Assembly: GCF_047495875.1 (NCBI RefSeq)
Contig: NC_092459.1
Location: 35,621,634 to 35,685,633, forward strand
DNA from: Pithys albifrons albifrons
Lineage: Eukaryota; Chordata; Aves; Passeriformes; Thamnophilidae
DNA length: 64,000 bases
Direction: 5' to 3'
Positions 56,501 to 64,000 of the stretch are shown one piece after another (within the stretch, counting starts at the first letter, position 1; every line of letters starts with the position of its first letter). The notes under the pieces were generated by a model, which worked only from the letters and a program-made list of their open reading frames with translations, had not been told where the DNA came from and did no database searches. A program made the position numbers and the translations under genes.

Positions 56501-57818
56501 CTTCATTTGATGAATCTTTGAATCCTCATTCAGCCTCCTTTTTCAACTCCCCATGTGACATAGTTCCAGTTTGTGTCTCGGAATAGTCATTCTTGAGGTT
56601 CAGAACTAAAGTCTGGGGTTTAACATTGAGATTTTACTGTCACAATGATACTATATAGGAGAGAAAATTATTTCCTGTGGGAATAAAACTCACTTTGATT
56701 TTCAGTCACTTGTGCTCATAAATCACACATATATGAAAATATATGGCGTTTTCTAAGTTGCCCTAACTGGTGTTCCCCAAGCTGTTTGTAATTTAAAAAT
56801 ATTGGAGGATTTGTCAGGAATAGTATTCTCAGCCATGAATCAAAATGTGTAGGTAATGAACTGTAATGGCTGAAATTATTCTGAACAGCTGATGGCAAAT
56901 CACAGATATGTAAGGGTGAGGTGATAATGTCCAGGTGTTGTGAAGAACTTAAAGCCTCTGCCAGCCCACCAAGCAACTGCATTTCCTTATTTAATATCTG
57001 TCCTAGAACTCGTGTAAAAGGTAACAGCTGGTTTAAAGCAAAACAAAAAATAAAACTTGGAATGTGATGGATTTATTTTTATGAACAGATTTAAGGAGAG
57101 AACTTGCAACCTGCTGTGTTCCTGGTATAGAAAGGCCCAGCAGCCTTTTTTCAGACAATAAATGGGAAGCAGCTTACGTTCTTGTGCATCCTATTTCTGT
57201 AATCATTTCCCTCGCTTTGAGTGCACTGTACTCGGTCCCGTGGCAGTCACATGGAGCAGAATTGTGTTCTTGTGGAGAAGAGTCATGACACATTATTGAA
57301 TTAAGTCTGGTCAGTATGCATTGAGTGATCTCATAACTTGCTAACAGCATTCTTTAAAACAGACTATTATTTACAGCCAAGTTTTTAGAATTAAATAATT
57401 TTAAAGTGGAAGTCAGTCTACATTATTTCCTTTTTCTCCTGTAAGGTTTGCAGTTTACTTGCTGTGAAGGTAGCGGCCCTCCACAGAGCCTTTGTCTACC
57501 AGCCTGTTGGGTTGACTGCTGCTGCCACCCACATTTTGTTCTGTAAAGAGCAAAAGTGCATCCCGTGTAAGACTTCTTACCCAAACTCCACTAAGCCAAA
57601 GTTGGGTAAGACTGCTGCAGGTCTAGATTCCTTTAGGCACTAATGGAAGCCAAAAGTATCTGGCAAACTCATCAAGAATTTCTCTCAGCTACAAGTGCAT
57701 CTGAATATCCTTATTTAAAAGTACAGTGAGAAGCCATATGGTTCAGTCCTAGGAACAAGTGAAGTTTACATGGTTGAGGATAGTGTTAACAGCCATTTAT
57801 ATGGTGCTGTAGTTTGTG
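56501..57818. other. Intergenic between convergent PM20D2 and GABRR1
   Basis: No gene or clear repeat recognised. Confidence 0.5.
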
Positions 57819-57819
57819 A

Positions 57820-58185
57820 TAGAGCATCAGAGCATGGTTTGTGTTGGAAGGGACCTTAAAGATCATCTAGTTCCAGTCCCTGCTATGGGCAGGGACACCC
57901 ACCACTAGACCAGGTTGCTCAGAACTCCATCCAGCTTCCAGGGATGGGGCATCCACAGCTTCTCTGGACAACCTGTGCCAGTGTCTCATCATCCTCACAG
58001 CGAAGAATTTCTTCCTAATATCCAATTTAAACATACCCTCTTTCAGTCTGAAGCTGTTCCCCATTGTCCTGTTACATGCCATCATGCAAAGTCCCTCTCC
58101 CATCTTTCTTGTAGGCCCCCTTTAGGTACTGGATGGCTGCAACTGCATCACCCAAAGCCTTCTCCAGGTTGAACAATCCCAGTAG
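57820..58185 (-). mobile_element. CR1 LINE 3' fragment of a different subfamily
   Basis: GTTTGTGTTGGAAGGGACC, AGATCATCTAG, CCACTAGACCAGGTTGCTC and AAGAATTTCTTCCTAATATC on the plus strand are the reverse complement of a CR1 3' region. The GGAAGGGACCTTAAAGATC signature separates it from the AAAAGACCT-type copies at 5, 16, 37, 45 and 47 kb. Confidence 0.9.
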
Positions 58186-61100
58186 CAATTACTATCTCTG
58201 CTATGATCTGGTGAAAGGCTTAGGCACTCCCTACAGCCTGAAGCCTGGATGGCTGCAAGTTTTTCTGTGAGCTGTCTTGGCCACTGTATCCTTTTGGTGA
58301 GCCAAGTGGATACCACCGCTGAGCTCCTGACTGCCCCATACAGGTACCTTTTCTGCTGTTCAGTCTCAGAGTTACCTGGCAGACGTAATACTGGCTCATC
58401 TCTTCCTAACTTCTCAGGAAGCTATTGGAGGATAAAAGCACACAGCTGTGGTGCATGTTCATCATAATTAAAGTACTGGAAGTCTTGTTTCATTAAAAAT
58501 TTCCAGAAGTTGTAATTTTCCATAGTTTCACATTTCTATATTCTTTTGGTTGTTGGAGACTGGAATATGCTTCATACTCTACAGTTCAGCTCTCACAGAT
58601 TTGTTTGAGCGTCTGAATGGCCTCATGTGTTGTATTGACACCAAACTAGTGTGGAACATACAGTACAGGTGGTCTCATAAATTTTTTTCTACATCCTCAG
58701 TGCTCTATCAAATACCACATTGCCACATGAGCAAGTGCAGGAGAGGGGAGTCCCAGGGGTTTCTACTTGCTCATCAGGACTTGCAGGGAGTTTGGGTCTG
58801 TTTTGTACTAAATCACTTGTTCCGTCATGCAGCCTGTAGAAAGAGAGATATTCAATTATTTGGTTACTATGAGAATTTTCTTTTTACTGGGAAAGAAATC
58901 ATCTTATTCTTCATGCCTTCTCAGTATTCCATCTGTTGCAGACTGAAGTTTTCCTTCTTCTTGCTTCACCCTATCAGTAATTACCATCAACCTTAAAAAC
59001 TACTACAGGTTTCAGTCTCCAAAACTTCATCTAGACATGCTCACAGACAGAACTTGTGCTTATCTGTGATCCACACAGACCTGCCAATACACTTCAGCTT
59101 CCAAAAACAGCATCATTCCAGGCTGGGCTTTGGGTTAACTGCTGAGAAATGGATTTGAATTAGTTTGCAAAATACAATCCAAAGCAAGAAGAATGAGGAC
59201 TGTAACGTACACAGTCTGAGGTGGAAAGCTTAGTGTTATCATCATGGTGATTTTGAGTTTGAATGCAGGCTTCACATCAAAGCCCTGCTTGTGAAATCCC
59301 AGGGCTTTTCAGCCCTACCAGCAAAACCAGATTTAAAGATGTTTTGTATTTGTCTGGATCAGGCCCTGACCTAAAAGTTCTTACATACATGTATAAACTC
59401 ATGGAGGTAATTCTTTTCAAGGTAGAAAACATCAGATGCTGCACAAATGTGAAGTTTTATTGTGATTTTGAGTGTTTCTAGAAATGAACAAACAAATCTC
59501 TATGATTTATTATGAAAATGGAAAGGAGTGTTAATGATTGAATATAAAAAACATACACTGAAAGGTTAAAAGCCAAAGAATATGTATGTAAATATGTTTA
59601 ATGAGTACAGTTGTTGATAGCAAACACTGACTGTACATGACATATCCTGTACTTATAGAATACATCTATATACACATTTATATAAGACTGAAAAGGCACT
59701 AGATTTTCCCAAGTAAAACACAAGTAAATCAACAGTGTAAATCCAAACACTGAGGTTGGGGAATCTGTTTAAGGAGTTGTGCTGGAAGGAAAATTTTGAA
59801 AAATCACATGGTAAGTTAGAAATATGGTTCCCACTGAAAGTCAGGGAATCCAAAATCCAGCTCCCATTTGTGTCTTCAAAATCTCCCTTAATATACTGAT
59901 CAGATGCCAAATAATGTGTGTAGTATGAGATTAATGAGTCTATAAAGGAATGTACAGTACTGCAGCAAACTACATAACATTAAGCTTCTTATGAAGCTGA
60001 AGAGCTTACTATAAAATCTGGCACTCCTGTTCATGCTATTCTTAAATTGTAGAAATTAATGGGTTCTTACAATACTGAGAATCTAAATACATTCCTGTGC
60101 AAGTAGTGCCCAAGAAATCTTGGAGTTACTTGTGGTGGAAGGTGCCGTCAGAATAAGGAATCAGGTAGGGTGGGCAAACCTGGTGGCCAACCTTTCATCT
60201 GCTTTTGCCAGAGTCACTTTTCTACTTTCATTTGATTGAAATGTTTATGGTTTAGAAAAAAGGGGGAGGGTTTTTTAATCTATTGAAAAAACTTACAGGA
60301 GAATAATATGATATGAAGAGAGCTTGATAAAATGAAGCTGTGATAGTTTATGTATGTGGAAAATAATAACTCCGTAGAAATGAGTAGTCAAATCTTATGG
60401 GTAGGTGTGTCTTTTAATGATTTTTAGTTTCTGTGATTTTATTGCCTTACCTATGGAGTCCAAGCTACAAGTGCAAGATGAGTGTAGGTAGTTTTTCAGG
60501 TCATGATTTTAGAAGTTATAAGAAATGCTGAGTATGTTTGCATGACATTTATTTACATTGGAAATGAAATAACAACCAGCTGTGTTCAAACAACTGCAGT
60601 GTCTGTGTCACATGCCTGATACCAGTGGCAGAACAGGCAGGCCAGGGCAGATGTCGTGTAAGAAGATTCACTCTCCTTTTGGAGTCACAACTGCTTTGGT
60701 CTGATGCTCAGAGCAGCTCCACTTGTAAAAGACAACAGCATCTGCTGTGCAGGGAATAATGAACTCTGCAATCATATGCAAACTGCATCTGCAATTGAGC
60801 TGCTGTCTTATGGTGGAAGCTCTTTTTTATATAATTCCATAGTTTTTGGCATGGTATCTCTAGTAACTCAAATATAAAGTCCTTACTACTGCTTTGTCAG
60901 CTGTTGAGCACCTTTCTATTATGCTTTTACTAAGAACAGATGAACTTGGCTTTTCCCATAAGCTAATACAATTACTGATGGCTTTACAGGCTGCAACAGG
61001 TTTTCATGCTGTACACACTGGTAATGCCCAGACTACCTCAGAGGAGAGAGGCTTTTCCTGAAGTAGTTTGGAGGGGTTTTTGCAGACACATGATTTTCTT

Positions 61101-61921
61101 CACTGGATCATTTTGTAGAGAAACCTGTTTCCTCTCCCAGGAAACTCAAGTGCAAAACTCCCAGTGACCCAAATAAGCAGATCCAAGGGCAGCTCCTGTG
61201 CTTCCCACTGGATTTAGTTAGCATTGCAGAAGTCTGGCCTCTGTTCCTTCCTTATTAAATGTGCATTGCAAGTCATATTTTAGTAAGTTAATCAAAACAG
61301 TTTGGAATCATATCCTTGGTTTAAATATGACCAAGACAAAACACAAGTCTGAAAGTATTCCTGCTTGGACCTGTCAGTGCAGTAATGCTCATGTGGCATC
61401 CATTAAGCTGTGAAAGCAAGCTGCAGTCATCAGTAACCTTGCCAAAGTGTTTCCCAGTACTGGATACTTTGTGTTTGTCATTGCCATGTCTGACCTCATC
61501 CTGCAAGTATTTGCATATTCTTGTATTAATTGGTCTTGAACATGGTAAGTCTGATGAACTGAGAGATGTACTCAGAGAATTAGAATTTCAGGGGCACAAA
61601 ATGGAGGATGCACCATATATAAGCAACTGGCAATTATAGTCACTTGTTAAAATAGTTTACAGTGGCCTGTGAGGCACAAGAAGGAACATAGCACAACTTT
61701 AAATAAGTATAAAATTTTAGATTGTATATCCTGTATTTTGCTAATGTGTGAAAGTTGCACAATTATTTATGCCACAGATGAGTTGCCTCTAATAGAAAAA
61801 CTAAATCCTGAAAAAGTCCATCTTCCAGTTAAAACAATTCTCTGTTTTCTTTCCATTAGCCTATGAGACCGTACTTTCACTTAATGTCACACTGCTCTGT
61901 GACTACAGGTGTTATGAATGC
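58186..61921. other. Intergenic / probable GABRR1 3' UTR
   Basis: No protein-coding exon recognised. The part next to 61921 should be GABRR1 3' UTR on the minus strand. A TTTATT near 59505 (AATAAA on the minus strand) is one of several possible ends. Confidence 0.5.
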
Positions 61922-62209
61922 TCATGAAAAAATGGACCAGTATATCAAATTAAATAGAATGTATGCACCAGGGAATATTATCCTGGAGTACTTGTCGATG
62001 GCATGGGTGTCAATCCGCATGCTGACGTATCTCTGGTTTTTCCTCCTGCCTGAGCCCCTCTCAGCTCCCAGTGCCAGCTGCACCATCATTCGGTCCTGCT
62101 TGTCTCCATTCTCGGACATGTAGTGCCCCAGCTCGTTCACGTCCCCGTCGTTGTAGCTGCCGTCCATCATCATGGCCCGAGGCTGAGGCAGGCTGCATGC
62201 ACAGGCAGG
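61922..62209 (-). CDS. GABRR1: GABRR1 last exon, coding part
   Basis: 95 residues plus TGA (complement at 61922-61924). Carries the C-terminal half of the M3-M4 loop and M4. Of two nearby AG candidates, the one at 62210 keeps the frame. Confidence 0.92.
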   Translation of the reverse strand, partial: PACACSLPQPRAMMMDGSYNDGDVNELGHYMSENGDKQDRMMVQLALGAERGSGRRKNQRYVSMRIDTHAIDKYSRIIFPGAYILFNLIYWSIFS

Positions 62210-63247
62210 CTGTGGGCACAAACAAGTGCAGGGGGGGCTTGAGTTGTGTCCAGATGTACACAGACATCCCTTTCCTCCTTACAAAAGCAGAGAAGGGGAA
62301 AGGCCTGGAGAATTCAGGAAGCTGGGACACAAAAGAGAGAACAAGAGGGTGGAGCTGGACAGCATCTTTGTCCGTCTCCATTTTCCCATCTGCAAGATGT
62401 AGGTGCAGTCAGGGAGAGAGCAGGGCTCTGTGTGGGAAAGCTTATTTGGCTTAGGCACAAGTTTTCAGGGTGTAAAAAAGGTTGGATCTCTAGCTTGAAG
62501 CTGAGAAGATCAAAGAAGGACAGAGGGAAACCACAAGAAGGAATATATGAGGCTTGCCTCATTTGAAGAGGAGATCTTGGGCTGAAATTTTAGGTGGTTA
62601 AAATTTAATGTAACTTGCGAAAAAAGGGAAATTGGAACCATTGTGTAAGTTTAGACCGTGCATGGAGAAAGGTGGGGAATATCTGCCAAGTTATCTGAAA
62701 CCCAAAATGCAGTATCCAACTGAATGTATTCACAGGTTTGGATCTTCAGTATAAAAAAGTATTGAAAGGTAAAATCCAAAACCTATCCCATTTATACAGG
62801 CACTGAAGGACTATATGTAGAGGGAGTTAGCATCATTAGACTCCAACAAAAGGACAGAGAACTTGGGTGTGGGTTTTCTGTGGCAAACCTTTACAACCTG
62901 CAATGACTTGCTGCTGATGTCTTTACAGGCACTGCCTTCTCCCCTGGCAGCTGAAAGCGGCACACTGTAGCTGTAAAGTTTTGAATGTTTCAAGACTTCT
63001 GCCACACCTTTTCCCACTCAGAAAACTGCACTGGGGATCGAAAACCTCACCTTGTCCCGCAGTTTTCTCTCCTTACGTTCCTGCACTGTTGTCAGGTAAT
63101 TCACAGCTGCATATTCCAACACCGAGAGGAAGACAAACACAAAACTGACCCACAGGTAAATGTCCACGGCTTTGATGTAGGAAACACGAGGCATGGAAGC
63201 ATTCACCCCAGTGATGATTGTGGACATGGTCAGCACGGTGGTTATGC
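61922..63247 (-). CDS. GABRR1: GABA-A receptor rho-1 subunit, last two coding exons (63051-63247, 61922-62209); 5' part outside the window
   Basis: Rho subunits form homomeric GABA-gated chloride channels (GABA-C type), prominent in retinal bipolar cells. The upstream exon encodes the end of the pore helix M2 ([16 protein letters not shown]), the M2-M3 loop [18 protein letters not shown] and M3 ([18 protein letters not shown]). The last exon gives the rest of the intracellular loop and M4 ([20 protein letters not shown] then [14 protein letters not shown]). The loop sequence [15 protein letters not shown] and the [10 protein letters not shown] segment favour rho-1 over rho-2. Junction AAG|GTGAGG at 63050 and GCCCACAG before CCTGCC at 62210 joins in frame and keeps the loop length of the mammalian protein. 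Orientation and order relative to PM20D2 match mammals. Confidence 0.93.
62210..63050 (-). other. GABRR1 last intron (0.84 kb)
   Basis: Minus strand GTGAGG to GTGCCCACAG. No repeat recognised. Confidence 0.8.
63051..63247 (-). CDS. GABRR1: GABRR1 penultimate coding exon
   Basis: 197 nt from TTCCCAG|GCATAACC to GACAAG|GTGAGG. It begins inside the Gly codon (phase 1 from the previous exon) and ends phase 0. Confidence 0.94.
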
Positions 63248-64000
63248 CTGGGAACACACCAGAAGAGAGACCATTCTGAAACCAGACTCTTTGTCACAAA
63301 TACAGTTGTTAAAATTTCCTGACATCTGAATTTACCTTGCTGTTTTGTTTTACACAGTTGAGCGATGGGTTTCACTGGTTGAGGAGGGTCCAGGCAGCCC
63401 TGAAAGTTCTAATTGGGGAATTTCTTGTCTTTTTGGTGAGCACAGCTCTGATTCTGGACTCAGAGTGCTGCTACCCTGTTCCTCACCACATCACAAGCCT
63501 CCCAGCCCTTGGCCAGGCAGCAGCACTTTGACCCCATGCTGGCTTCACACCACTCCAGGTTCAGGACAGTCCCTAGGGTGGTACAAGTACATGGATTACA
63601 GGTCCCTTCAAACTCAACTATGACTCTCCATTTCTAAATATCTCAGCTTCTACTTCTACTCCTCCACAGCATGGACACAAGCAAAGCTGCTGCTTCTACC
63701 AGTTTCCACTGTGTTTTCCATATGTTGGACTTTTCCTGAGCAGTCCTGCTTCATGGGAAGTCACAGAAGTCACCAGCCAAATCTCACACCTGGTCTGTGC
63801 CCTCACTGGAGCAAAAGCAAAGAACAATGGGGCTCTGCAGGGCAATGCTGCCCCATGTTACCCCATAGATGAGCACAATGGGCACATCAGCGGGGACAGG
63901 AGCCCCTGTAGTTCAGTGTTATCCTCACTCTTAGGGAGGCTGTCTGTGGCCCTCTTATTTCAGGGTCTAATTATGTCACATTAGTGATCATTTTGAAAGT
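63248..64000 (-). other. GABRR1 intron, continuing past the window
   Basis: No further rho exon is visible up to 64000, so the exon with M1 and early M2 lies outside. A stretch at about 63590-63635 (ACAGGTCCCTTCAAACTC then ACTATGACTCTCC) looks like an old plus-strand CR1 terminus. Confidence 0.6.

Overview
The window is nuclear DNA from a bird. The evidence is the many 5'-truncated CR1 LINE tails ending in the ATTCTATGATTCTATGA-type 3' end, an avian ERVL-type LTR, intron-bearing vertebrate genes, two sharp CpG islands, and gene content matching the segment that is 6q15 in human (PNRC1 - PM20D2 - GABRR1). I cannot name the species from sequence alone.

Layout. 1-12.2 kb: non-coding and mostly unique, with a truncated SINE plus GT microsatellite (2.17-2.51 kb), a CR1 (5.02-5.84 kb), a G homopolymer (6.27 kb) and a probable solo LTR (9.47-9.91 kb). 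12.3-15.8 kb: a CpG island holding two divergent genes. BORCS6 is one exon on the minus strand. PNRC1 is two exons on the plus strand. Their start codons are 595 bp apart, with repeated CCAAT/GC-box modules between them. 15.8-38.1 kb: about 22 kb without a recognisable gene. In mammals SRSF12 lies here, but I see no trace of it. 38.15-39.15 kb: an ERVL-like LTR whose 3' end has expanded into a 34-bp minisatellite with 19 exact-length copies. This abuts the CpG-island promoter of PM20D2. 39.4-55.4 kb: all seven coding exons of PM20D2 on the plus strand, with clean GT/AG junctions that together give an uninterrupted 440-residue protein. Its introns carry two SINE copies and several CR1s. 55.7-61.9 kb: intergenic, between convergent genes. 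61.9-63.25 kb: the last two coding exons of GABRR1 on the minus strand; the rest of the gene lies beyond the right edge.

The genes do not form one pathway. BORCS6 is a lysosome-positioning BORC subunit, PNRC1 a nuclear-receptor coactivator and decapping partner, PM20D2 a cytosolic M20 dipeptidase, and GABRR1 a retinal-type GABA receptor subunit. BORCS6 and PNRC1 probably share a bidirectional promoter.

The most interesting item is a family of about 350-bp composite SINEs (four copies). Three have a tRNA-Gln-like head, then a 5S-rRNA-like segment lacking the part of 5S that carries box C, then a conserved body, ending in a CATAC-type microsatellite tail. One copy has a perfect 9-bp target-site duplication. 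A fourth, minus-strand copy retains the 3' part of the 5S-like segment and has no visible tRNA head, which suggests how the family was assembled.
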